Assembly: GCA_003499925.1 (NCBI GenBank)
Contig: DNRQ01000217.1
Coordinates: 1-13,098, forward strand
Reading direction: 5' to 3'
DNA length: 13,098 nt
Source: Geobacter sp.
GTDB taxonomy: Bacteria > Desulfobacterota > Desulfuromonadia > Geobacterales > Geobacteraceae
Shown here piece by piece: positions 6,470-12,925 of the stretch. The notes under the pieces are model-generated. The model was given only the letters and a program-made list of their open reading frames with translations, was not told the origin of the DNA and searched no databases. Numbering within the stretch: position 1 is the first letter of the stretch; each line of letters begins with the position of its first letter. Made by a program: the position numbers and the translations under genes.

Positions 6470-6899
6470 CCCCCCTTTGACAAAGGGGGGTTAGGGGGGA
6501 TTTGCCTTTATGCGCCATTACCGCAAAAACCTGAAGGGACCATCACGCAGATTGCGCAAGGAGATGACCGATGCCGAGCAGCTGCTCTGGTTCCGATTGC
6601 GCAGGAAGCAGATTCTGGGGATTCAGTTTTACCGACAGAAACCACTCGGGCCATACATCGTGGATTTTCACGCCGCGGCAGTGAATCTGGTTATAGAAGT
6701 TGATGGAGGCCAGCATTTTGAGGATGGACATCTGCTGCGTGATGCGGAGCGGGATGGCTTTCTCAAGATGCGTGGGATCATGGTGCTCCGGTTCGACAAC
6801 AGGCAGGTGCTGCTGGAGTTGGAGTCTGTTGTTGATGAAGTGTTCAGAGTTTGCGGGAGCAGGTTAAATCCCCCCTGACCCCCCTTTGTCAAAGGGGGG
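6470..6899 (+). mobile_element. DUF559 inverted-repeat element, intact copy
   Basis: A 430-bp unit in which a single gene fills the space between 34-bp terminal inverted repeats (6470-6503 and 6866-6899). Reading both ends inward, they differ mainly at one base (TTAGGGG versus TCAGGGG) and at the centre of the hairpin. Each end is a hairpin: CCCCCCTTTG-A-CAAAGGGGGG at 6470-6490, and CCCCCCTTTG-T-CAAAGGGGGG at 6879-6899. The nuclease ATG is 6 bases inside the left repeat and its stop codon lies within the right repeat, so the element is fully compact. There is no transposase, and no obvious target-site duplication outside the ends. Hairpin-ended, nuclease-carrying organisation suggests mobility, but movement itself is inferred. 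Confidence 0.7.
6510..6878 (+). CDS. DUF559 / Vsr-like PD-(D/E)XK endonuclease-domain protein
   Basis: This 122-residue protein spans one DUF559 domain (PF04480-type, related to the very-short-patch-repair endonuclease Vsr and the restriction-like fold). A basic N-terminus (RHYRKNLKGPSRRLRKE) leads into TDAEQLLWFRLRRKQ (20-34), then GIQFYRQKPLGPYIVDF (37-53) with Asp52. The core strand VIEVDGGQH (61-69) supplies Glu63, Asp65 and His69, and RDAERD (77-82) and VLRFDN (92-97) complete the family pattern. All expected active-site candidates are present, so it may be functional; its substrate is unknown. The start at 6510 is preceded by AGGGGGGA from the left inverted repeat, the only Shine-Dalgarno-like sequence, and the last residues (RLNPP) are coded by the right repeat. 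A frameshifted copy lies 369 bases upstream. Known members of the family occur singly or as toxin, repair or mobile-element cargo; which applies here cannot be decided. Confidence 0.85.
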   Translation: MRHYRKNLKGPSRRLRKEMTDAEQLLWFRLRRKQILGIQFYRQKPLGPYIVDFHAAAVNLVIEVDGGQHFEDGHLLRDAERDGFLKMRGIMVLRFDNRQVLLELESVVDEVFRVCGSRLNPP

Positions 6900-6967
6900 A
6901 ACCCTAATGATTGATCCTTTTGCCAAAGGGGGGGACTGAGGCGGGGGGCTCCAATAAACGGCAACAT

Positions 6968-9900
6968 ATGAACATATCCTCGATCTTCATAGCGCGGCCG
7001 GTCGCCACTTCGCTGCTGACGCTGGCGGTGGTACTGGCGGGAATCATCTCCTTCCACCTGCTCCCGGTGTCGCCGCTGCCACAGGTGGACTTCCCGACCA
7101 TATCGGTCAGCGCCTCGCTTCCGGGGGCGGACCCGCAGACCATGTCCACTTCGGTCGCGGCTCCCCTGGAACGCCAGTTCGGCCGCATCGCCGGGGTCAC
7201 GGAGATGACCTCGACCAGCACCCGCGGCTCGACGAACATCACGCTGCAGTTCGAGCTGGACCGGGATATCGACGGCGCGGCCAGGGATGTACAGGGGGCC
7301 ATCAACGCGGCACGGGGCTTCCTGCCGGCGAACCTCCCCAATAATCCCAGGTACCGCAAGATCAATCCCTCGGATGCCCCGATCCTGATCCTGGCGCTCA
7401 CCTCGGACTCGATCGCCAAGCCGGCAATCTACGACGCCGCCTCCAGCCTCCTGCAGCAAAGGCTCTCCCAGGTGGAGGGGGTGGGACAGGTCGTCCTGGG
7501 CGGCAGCTCGCTCCCGGCGGTCCGCGTCGAGCTGAACCCGCTGCAGCTGAACCGCTACGGCATCAGCCTGGACAGCGTCCGCAGGGCGATCTCGGAGACC
7601 AGCGTGAACCGTCCCAAGGGGACGCTGGTCTCCGATGAGCGGAGCTGGGAGGTGAGGACCAACGACCAGCTCAGAACGGCCGAGGAGTACCTGCCGCTCG
7701 TGGTCACCTATCGCTCCGGCGCGGCGGTCCGGCTTTCGGACGTGGCGCGGGTGGAGAATTCGGTGGAGGACGTCCGCACCATGGGGATCGTCAACGGCAA
7801 GCCGGCGGTCATGGTGATCATGTTCCGACAGCCGGGAGCCAACATCATCGAGACGGTGGACAAGGTCCGGGACCTGCTCCCCCAACTGAAGGCGGCGCTT
7901 CCCGGCGCGATCGACCTCTCGGTGGTCCTGGACCGCACCCCGCCGATACGCGGCTCGCTGCAGCACGTCGGGCTCACCCTGGTGATCTCGGCTCTGCTCG
8001 TCATCCTGGTGGTGTTCTGGTTTCTGCGCAACGCGCGTGCCACGGCGATACCGGCCCTGGCGGTGGCGGTCTCCATCATCGGCACCTTTGCCGTCATGTA
8101 CCTTTGCGGCTATTCGCTGGACAACCTCTCGCTGATGGCCCTTACCATCGCCACCGGTTTCGTGGTGGACGACGCCATCGTGGTCCTGGAAAACACCACG
8201 CGCTACCGGGAGATGGGGCACTCTCCCCTGGATGCGGCGCTCTTGGGAAGCCGCGAGATCGCCTTCACCGTCTTCTCGATGAGCCTGTCGCTGGTTGCCG
8301 TTTTCATCCCGATCCTGCTCATGGAGGGGATGGTGGGGCGGCTTTTTCGCGAGTTCGCCGTCACCCTTTCGGCTGCGATCATGGTCTCCCTGGTGGTCTC
8401 GTTGACGCTCACCCCGATGATGTGCGCCCTGTTCCTGAAGCCGGAGAGGCCGCGCGAGCACGGCTACTTCTACCGGGCGAGCGAGCGGATGTTCGGCTGG
8501 ATGCACGAAAACTACGAGAGGACGCTGCGCTGGGCGCTCAGGCACTCCAGGCTCATGCTGGTGGTGATGCTGATGACGGTGCTGGTCAACGTGGTCCTGT
8601 TTTATCTGATACCGAAGGGGTTCTTCCCCGAGCAGGATACCGGCCGGATCTCGGGAAGTATCCAGGCGGCGCAGGATATCTCGTTCCAGGCGATGAGCGA
8701 GAAGCTGGGGCAGATCGTCGCCATCATCAGGACCGATCCCGATGTGGAGTACGTGACCGCCTTCACCGGCGGGGGAGGCACCACCAACACGGCACGCATG
8801 TTCATCGCGCTGAAGCCGTTCGCCACGCGCGAGGCGAGCGCCTCCCAGATCATCAGGAGGCTGCGCGGCAGGATCTCCTCGGTCCCGGGAGCGCCCACCT
8901 ACCTGCAGCCGGTGCAGGACCTGCGCGTAGGTGGGAGGATCGGCAGCGCCCTTTACCAGTACACGCTGCAGGGGGATAACCTGGACGAGCTGAACGACGC
9001 CTCCCAGAAGCTCCTTGCCAAGCTGAGGGGCGTGCCGCAGCTCGTGGACGTCTCCAGCGATCTGCAGAGCAAGGGGCGCGAGGCGAACCTGGTGATCGAC
9101 CGCCCGACCGCGTCGCGTCTCGGGGTAGCCACGGAGAGCATCGACAGCACCCTGTACGACGCCTTCGGCCAGCGCCAGGTTGCCATCAGCTATACGCTTT
9201 TGAACCAGTACCGAGTGGTCATGGAGGTGGATCCCGTCTTTTGGCAGAGGCCCGAGACGCTCAGGGATATCCACGTTCCCGCCGCCGGCGGAACTCTGGT
9301 GCCGCTATCGGCCTTCAGCCATTTCGAGCGCTCCGCGTCGGCGCTTGCGGTGAACCACCAGGGGCAGTTCCCCTCCGTCACGCTCTCCTTCAACCTGGCG
9401 CCCGGCGTGGCGCTAGGCGACGCGGTGAAGGCGATCGGGACCGCCACCAGGGAGACCGGGCTTCCCGCCGGGATACGGGGGAATTTTTCCGGGACCGCCC
9501 AGGCCTTCCAGGCGTCGCTCAGGAACGAGCCGTTTCTGATCCTCGCGGCGCTGATCACCGTCTATATCGTGCTCGGCGTGTTGTACGAGAGCTACATGCA
9601 TCCCCTGACCATCCTGTCGACGCTCCCATCTGCGGGGGTCGGGGCGGCGCTTGCGCTGATGCTCTTCAGGACCGAGCTGAGCCTGATCGCCATCATCGGC
9701 GTCATCCTTCTGATCGGGATCGTCAAGAAGAACGGCATCCTGATGGTCGACTTCGCGCTGGCGGCCCAGCGCAAGGAGGGGAAAACTCCGGAGGAGGCGA
9801 TCTTCGAGGCGTGCCTGCTCCGGTTCAGGCCGATCATGATGACCACCATGGCGGCGCTGCTAGGTGCCCTGCCGCTTGCCCTGGGAACCGGCGTCGGGAG

Positions 9901-10081
9901 CGAGTTGCGCCGTCCGCTGGGGATCTCCATCGTGGGAGGGCTGATCTTCAGCCAGATGCTCACCCTCTACACGACGCCGGTGGTGTATCTGTACATGGAT
10001 CGTTTAAGGGGCTGGATCGATCGAAAGCGCGGCAGAAGCGAGGAGAGAACGGTTTACGAGAAGGGTAGGGCGGAGCTGTGA
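6968..10081 (+). CDS. mdtC: Multidrug efflux RND permease subunit MdtC
   Basis: This 1037-residue RND transporter is the MdtC partner of the MdtBC heteromer. MdtC-specific blocks are clear: LLPVSPLPQVDFPTISVSASLPGA (in part, 31-54), GRIAGVTEMTSTS, FELDRDIDGAARDVQGAINA, RYRKINPSDAPI and GGSSLPAVRVELNP. Asp401-Asp402 (TM4), Lys921 (GIVKKNGILMVDFA) and Arg954 (RFRPIMMTT) of the proton relay are intact. The frame can be extended to a TTG at 6911, but that adds 19 residues coded by repeat DNA. The ATG at 6968 gives MNISSIFIARPVATSLL, which aligns with the MdtB start, and is chosen here. Its upstream Shine-Dalgarno is weak (GAGGCGGGGGG, rather distant). It is separated from mdtB by 1023 bases, so it may need its own promoter or readthrough. 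mdtB and mdtC are clearly ancient duplicates. Confidence 0.96.
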   Translation: MNISSIFIARPVATSLLTLAVVLAGIISFHLLPVSPLPQVDFPTISVSASLPGADPQTMSTSVAAPLERQFGRIAGVTEMTSTSTRGSTNITLQFELDRDIDGAARDVQGAINAARGFLPANLPNNPRYRKINPSDAPILILALTSDSIAKPAIYDAASSLLQQRLSQVEGVGQVVLGGSSLPAVRVELNPLQLNRYGISLDSVRRAISETSVNRPKGTLVSDERSWEVRTNDQLRTAEEYLPLVVTYRSGAAVRLSDVARVENSVEDVRTMGIVNGKPAVMVIMFRQPGANIIETVDKVRDLLPQLKAALPGAIDLSVVLDRTPPIRGSLQHVGLTLVISALLVILVVFWFLRNARATAIPALAVAVSIIGTFAVMYLCGYSLDNLSLMALTIATGFVVDDAIVVLENTTRYREMGHSPLDAALLGSREIAFTVFSMSLSLVAVFIPILLMEGMVGRLFREFAVTLSAAIMVSLVVSLTLTPMMCALFLKPERPREHGYFYRASERMFGWMHENYERTLRWALRHSRLMLVVMLMTVLVNVVLFYLIPKGFFPEQDTGRISGSIQAAQDISFQAMSEKLGQIVAIIRTDPDVEYVTAFTGGGGTTNTARMFIALKPFATREASASQIIRRLRGRISSVPGAPTYLQPVQDLRVGGRIGSALYQYTLQGDNLDELNDASQKLLAKLRGVPQLVDVSSDLQSKGREANLVIDRPTASRLGVATESIDSTLYDAFGQRQVAISYTLLNQYRVVMEVDPVFWQRPETLRDIHVPAAGGTLVPLSAFSHFERSASALAVNHQGQFPSVTLSFNLAPGVALGDAVKAIGTATRETGLPAGIRGNFSGTAQAFQASLRNEPFLILAALITVYIVLGVLYESYMHPLTILSTLPSAGVGAALALMLFRTELSLIAIIGVILLIGIVKKNGILMVDFALAAQRKEGKTPEEAIFEACLLRFRPIMMTTMAALLGALPLALGTGVGSELRRPLGISIVGGLIFSQMLTLYTTPVVYLYMDRLRGWIDRKRGRSEERTVYEKGRAEL

Positions 10082-10088
10082 ATGATGT

Positions 10089-10106
10089 TACGAGGGTACC
10101 CTCGTA
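10089..10106. promoter_or_regulatory. Perfect 18-bp palindrome just after mdtC
   Basis: TACGAGGGT (10089-10097) is followed directly by its reverse complement ACCCTCGTA (10098-10106). It starts 7 bases after the mdtC stop. Zero-loop dyads of this size suit a dimeric DNA-binding protein. There is no T-run, so it is not a standard intrinsic terminator. Confidence 0.4.
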
Positions 10107-10122
10107 CTGCGCCGGCACTCCC

Positions 10123-10194
10123 TTCCTCGTTCCCATGCTCCAGCATTTCCTCGTTCCCAAGCTCCAGCATTTCCTCGTTCCCAAGCTCCAGCTT
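10123..10194 (+). repeat. Three 24-bp direct tandem repeats
   Basis: TTCCTCGTTCCCATGCTCCA followed by GCAT (10123-10146), the same unit with a T-to-A change (10147-10170), and a third unit whose last bases differ (10171-10194). The third unit is also the left arm of the compound palindrome. The array thus appears to be a partial amplification of that element's left edge. Confidence 0.8.
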
Positions 10195-10310
10195 GGGAAC
10201 GCCATGGCCCAAAGCTCCAGCTTTGCATCTTGGCGAAGCTGAGCTTCGAGCGGGTTGATTTAGCGGAACTTAGAGCAGGTTGCGTTCCCAAGCTGGAGCT
10301 TGGGAACGAG
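10174..10310. repeat. Compound palindromic repeat (CGTTCCCAAGCT family), copy 2
   Basis: The left block is CGTTCCCAAGCT-CC-AGCTTGGGAACG (10176-10201), a perfect 12-bp stem. The right block (10283-10308) is its exact reverse complement with GG in the centre. With flanking CT/GC and GC/AG bases the ends form a perfect 29-base outer inverted repeat. Inside are AAAGCT-CC-AGCTTT (10211-10224) and CGAAGCT-G-AGCTTCG (10234-10248), the same ordered set of small dyads as in the copy at 1241-1356. Confidence 0.8.
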
Positions 10311-10319
10311 ATGTAAGGG

Positions 10320-10391
10320 GGAGGAGCCTGAACTCCCCTCGCGGGAGGAGTGTGAGCGTCCCTTGAGGGAGGAGCCTGAGCGGCCCCTCCC
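10320..10391 (+). repeat. Three imperfect 24-bp tandem repeats (GGAGGAG units)
   Basis: Units begin GGAGGAGCCTGAAC (10320), GGAGGAGTGTGAGC (10344) and GGAGGAGCCTGAGC (10368), each 24 bases long. Read in the frame of the downstream channel gene they would give 8-residue repeats rich in Glu, Arg and Pro, but this stretch precedes the true start. The third unit runs into the inverted C/G core at 10384-10422. Confidence 0.7.
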
Positions 10392-10422
10392 CTTCAAGGG
10401 GAGGGCCAGGGTGGGGATGGGG
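10384..10422 (-). repeat. Inverted copy of the C/G hairpin core found at 924-962
   Basis: Read on the minus strand it is CCCCATCCCCACCCTGGCCC followed by a hairpin with arms CCTCCCCTT and AAGGGGAGG. It matches 924-962 except for one base beside the hairpin. The 13-bp outer arms of the 900-994 element are missing, so the core alone is the dispersed unit. Confidence 0.7.
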
Positions 10423-10482
10423 ATAACAACCCCGCCCGGCGTCGGGTGCTTCTTCGGTCAATCAAAAAATAAGGATTCAGTC

Positions 10483-11961
10483 ATGTGCGTCTACAGCCTT
10501 GCAAAATATATCCCGTGCGCGGCAGCAGTGCTCGCCCTTGCCGCCTGCACGGTCGGCCCGGAATATGTCCGTCCTGCCGCTCCGGTGCCGATCGCCTACA
10601 AGGAGAGCGTGGGGTGGAAAATCGCCCGGCCAAACGACGCCAGGATCGGACAGCGGTGGTGGAAACTCTTCAACGACCCGGTACTGTCGGCTCTCGAAGA
10701 GCAGGTGGTGATCTCGAACCAGAACGTGCTGGCCGCCGAGGCGCAGTTTCGCCAGGCAAGGGCGCTGGTCCAGCAGGCTCGTGCCGAATATTCCCCCCTG
10801 GTTACGACCGGCGCCTCGGTGACCCGCTCGCGGCGATCAGGCAGCTTCAGCTCCGGCAACAACAGCGACTCCGGCAGCAGCGGCAGTGGAGGGGGGGCCG
10901 CGAGCGTCACGGCATTCTCCCTTCCGATCGACCTTTCCTGGGAGGCCGATGTCTGGGGCCGCATACGCCGCAGCGTGGAAGCTAGCAGGGACAATGCGCA
11001 GGCGAGCGAGGCGGATCTGGCTGCGGCTCAGCTGAGCGCCCAGGCGGAGCTGGCCCAGAATTATTTCCTGCTCCGCAGCCAGGATGCCCAGAAACGGCTC
11101 CTGGACGAAACGGTGGCGAGCTACCAGAAGGCGCTGGAACTCACCAGGAACCGTTATGCCGGCGGGGTCGCCGCCAGGGCTGACCTGCTCCAGGCGGAAA
11201 CCCAGCTGAAAACCACCCGGGCGCAGGCGATCGACCTCGGCGTGCAACGGGCTCAACTGGAACATGCCATCGCGCTTCTGATCGGCAAGCCCGCTTCCTC
11301 CTTCTCCATTGCCCCAGCACCCATGGTCACCGTCTTTCCCGAGATCCCCGCCGGCCTGCCGTCGCAGCTTCTGGAGCGCCGGCCGGACATCGCCTCGGCT
11401 GAAAGGCGCATGGCTGCGGCCAACGCCCAGATCGGCATTGCCCAGGCTGCCTACTATCCGAGCCTGATTCTCAGTGCATCGGCAGGTCTGGACGCGCTGC
11501 GTCTTGCCGACTGGATCTCCTGGCCCAGCCGTTTCTGGGCACTGGGATCTGCAGTGTCGCAAACGGTATTCGAGGGAGGATTGCGGCGTGCCCAGACCGA
11601 AGAGGCACGGGCCGCCTACGACGCGACGGTCGCAAGCTACCGTCAGACCGTGCTGACGGGCTTTCAGGAGGTCGAAGACAACCTTGCGACGCTGCGCATT
11701 CTTGAGCTGGAGTCCGAGGCGTTGCAGGATGCCGTCAACTCTTCCAGGGAGTCGTCGGCGGTAACCATGAACCAGTACCGCGCCGGCATCGTCAGCTATC
11801 TGAACGTCATCGTCTCACAGAATACCGCCCTTGCCAACGAAAGGAGCGCGGTCGACCTGTTGGGGCGGCGCCTGGTAGCGAGCGTGCTCCTGATCGAAGC
11901 TCTGGGCGGCGGCTGGGACGCCGCTTCCTTGGGAGATCACGCCGGAAAGGCGGACCAATAG
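10483..11961 (+). CDS. NodT-family outer-membrane efflux channel lipoprotein (TolC-like)
   Basis: This is a 492-residue outer-membrane factor expected to form the trimeric exit duct for the MdtABC pump. The first 22 residues are a lipoprotein signal peptide with lipobox LAAC and Cys22 as the lipid-bearing residue, followed by TVGPEYVRP, the usual NodT-type mature start. RWWKLFNDPVLSALEEQ (58-74) opens the first outer-membrane-efflux domain. The second is marked by GLPSQLLERRPDIASAERRM (291-310) and AAYYPSLILSASAG (322-335), with long coiled-coil helices at about 70-105, 165-265 and 370-465. Residues 119-140 form a Ser/Gly/Asn-rich insert, in or near the first beta-strand loop. The ATG at 10483 has AAGGAT (10471-10476) at good spacing. 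An upstream in-frame start at 10300 adds only repeat-coded residues. It follows mdtC by 401 bases, so co-transcription is likely but not certain. The next gene appears unrelated. Confidence 0.93.
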   Translation: MCVYSLAKYIPCAAAVLALAACTVGPEYVRPAAPVPIAYKESVGWKIARPNDARIGQRWWKLFNDPVLSALEEQVVISNQNVLAAEAQFRQARALVQQARAEYSPLVTTGASVTRSRRSGSFSSGNNSDSGSSGSGGGAASVTAFSLPIDLSWEADVWGRIRRSVEASRDNAQASEADLAAAQLSAQAELAQNYFLLRSQDAQKRLLDETVASYQKALELTRNRYAGGVAARADLLQAETQLKTTRAQAIDLGVQRAQLEHAIALLIGKPASSFSIAPAPMVTVFPEIPAGLPSQLLERRPDIASAERRMAAANAQIGIAQAAYYPSLILSASAGLDALRLADWISWPSRFWALGSAVSQTVFEGGLRRAQTEEARAAYDATVASYRQTVLTGFQEVEDNLATLRILELESEALQDAVNSSRESSAVTMNQYRAGIVSYLNVIVSQNTALANERSAVDLLGRRLVASVLLIEALGGGWDAASLGDHAGKADQ

Positions 11962-11972
11962 CCCGGTCGGTC

Positions 11973-11998
11973 GTAGGAGCGGCATTCCTGCCCCGATC
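11973..11998 (+). repeat. Degenerate REP-like hairpin with GTAG head
   Basis: GTAG-GAGCGGCA-TTCC-TGCCCCGATC resembles the REP type whose GTAG tetranucleotide sits beside an imperfect hairpin and which RAYT proteins mobilise. The stem is imperfect (GCGGCA against TGCCCC). It lies 11 bases after the channel-gene stop and could stabilise or end the transcript, though no T-run follows. Confidence 0.3.
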
Positions 11999-12045
11999 GT
12001 CCCTGGTCGGAGAGATGTTCCCGGCGACTCCGCATGCTTATGAGC

Positions 12046-12073
12046 TTGTAATATTAGGTGCTATTGATATAGT
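12046..12073 (+). promoter_or_regulatory. Candidate sigma-70 promoter for the downstream lipoprotein
   Basis: TTGTAA (12046-12051) and TATAGT (12068-12073) are separated by 16 bases in an AT-rich stretch unlike the preceding gene. They match 4 and 5 of 6 consensus positions. Transcription would start near 12080, leaving a leader of about 35 bases before the ATG at 12116. Confidence 0.35.
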
Positions 12074-12115
12074 ATCGGATTTTCTTGGGTTAAATATTTA
12101 CCGGGTATAGGTGTC

Positions 12116-12925
12116 ATGACAAAGCTAAACGCGAATAGCACTCCAGACAGAAGGCGGCCAACCCTTGCTCCCACGTTTTCATACTTTTTGAAATCTGCCT
12201 GCCGAAAAGTGCCGCTGATCAGAAACCTCCTTGTGGTCGTCATGGTACTGATGTCGGCCGGCTGCGGTGATGTCGAGTGGTTTCCCGCATATGAGAGGTT
12301 GCCGACCACACCGGATGAATTCTCCTTCCCTGCCAAGACTGGCGTCGCCTTCAATACAACGGTCACCTCGGATCCGATCACGGTGGCCGGGCTTACCGCC
12401 GACTCCAGCCCGATAAGCATCACGGGCCCCGTCGGAAGCAACAGCAAATATGCCATCAATACTGCTGCTGCCACTGACGCGGCAGGTACGGTCAAAAACG
12501 GCGATAAGGTGACGGTGAGTCATACCTCTGGAAATGCGGCCGGCATCACGATCACCTCCGTTCTCACCATTGGCAACATCAACGGCAGGTTTTCCAGTAC
12601 AACTCAGACCGTTACTCCTCCTGTTTTTACACCCAAAACGGCCCCCGCGGGGCGTGTAGTAGATTCCGATCCCGTCATCATCAGCAGCGTTGACGGTATT
12701 CCGGGTACTCACGTCATAAGTATCAAGGACAACCTCGACAGCGCGAATGCCCTTTACTCGTTCGATAATACTGAATTTTTTACCAATATTACTCAGACTG
12801 TACCCATTTTGAATGGCCGGGTGCTTGTCTTGAGAAATCGCACTTCCGCGACTCCCGGAGCTGTAGTGACCACGACACTGACCATCGACGGCGTCAGCTC
12901 AACCTTTGTTCTGACCACGCAATAA
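12116..12925 (+). CDS. Secreted lipoprotein with two diverged beta-rich (Ig/PKD-like) repeats
   Basis: No enzymatic family was recognised. From the ATG at 12116 the protein has 269 residues. A basic stretch and hydrophobic helix (RNLLVVVMVLM, 36-46) end in lipobox SAGC, with Cys50 as the likely lipidated residue. A TTG start at 12188 would give a more typical 26-residue signal peptide but has no visible ribosome-binding site; AGGTG lies just before 12116. The mature part contains two tandem units of about 90 residues. The first runs from about residue 78 to 165 (VTSDPITVAGL, NGDKVTVSH, TSVLTIGNINGRFSSTTQ). The second runs from about 179 to 269 (VVDSDPVIIS, NGRVLVLRN, TTTLTIDGVSSTFVLTTQ). This shape, seen in many uncharacterised exported proteins of environmental bacteria, suggests a cell-surface or periplasmic binding or structural role. 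Unit two lacks the AGTVKNGDKVTV-like core and is strongly diverged. Confidence 0.8.
   Translation: MTKLNANSTPDRRRPTLAPTFSYFLKSACRKVPLIRNLLVVVMVLMSAGCGDVEWFPAYERLPTTPDEFSFPAKTGVAFNTTVTSDPITVAGLTADSSPISITGPVGSNSKYAINTAAATDAAGTVKNGDKVTVSHTSGNAAGITITSVLTIGNINGRFSSTTQTVTPPVFTPKTAPAGRVVDSDPVIISSVDGIPGTHVISIKDNLDSANALYSFDNTEFFTNITQTVPILNGRVLVLRNRTSATPGAVVTTTLTIDGVSSTFVLTTQ

Larger units (their letters stand above)
5945..6967. other. 1023-base insertion-laden spacer between mdtB and mdtC
   Basis: Right after mdtB there is a purine-rich tract (about 5945-5992). The rest is built from related repeats: short direct repeats (6047-6101), a deleted DUF559 element (6101-6367), a small fragment of another (6405-6445), an intact DUF559 element (6470-6899), and a partial C/G hairpin end (about 6915-6933). 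The last 30 bases before mdtC look non-repetitive. mdtB and mdtC are adjacent or overlapping in the systems I know, so the spacer is most simply explained by insertion into an ancestral mdtBC junction. Confidence 0.7.
10082..10482. other. 401-base intergenic region made of repeats
   Basis: Between mdtC and the channel gene lie an 18-bp palindrome (10089-10106), three 24-bp tandem units (10123-10194), a compound palindrome (10174-10310), three further 24-bp units (10320-10391) and an inverted copy of the 924-962 core (10384-10422). An open frame runs through from 10300 into the channel gene, but encodes only repeat sequence before the true start. Only about 10423-10482, which contains the ribosome-binding site, is non-repetitive. 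Confidence 0.7.

Noticed and set aside
6470..6899. Classical insertion sequence
   Set aside because: No DDE, HUH or serine/tyrosine recombinase is encoded, and no target-site duplication is visible outside the ends.
6911..6967. TTG start for mdtC 19 codons upstream
   Set aside because: The added residues come from repeat DNA, and the ATG at 6968 aligns with the N-terminus of MdtB and known MdtC proteins.
6668..9274. 868-codon open frame on the minus strand
   Set aside because: It is antisense to mdtC and the DUF559 gene. It exists because GC-rich third positions avoid stops on the opposite strand. The translation is low-complexity (Arg, His, Asp, Gln) with no domain.
10300..10482. N-terminal extension of the channel gene from an ATG at 10300
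   Set aside because: The extension is coded by the compound palindrome and the 24-bp tandem repeats. The start at 10483 has a ribosome-binding site and gives a proper lipoprotein signal peptide.
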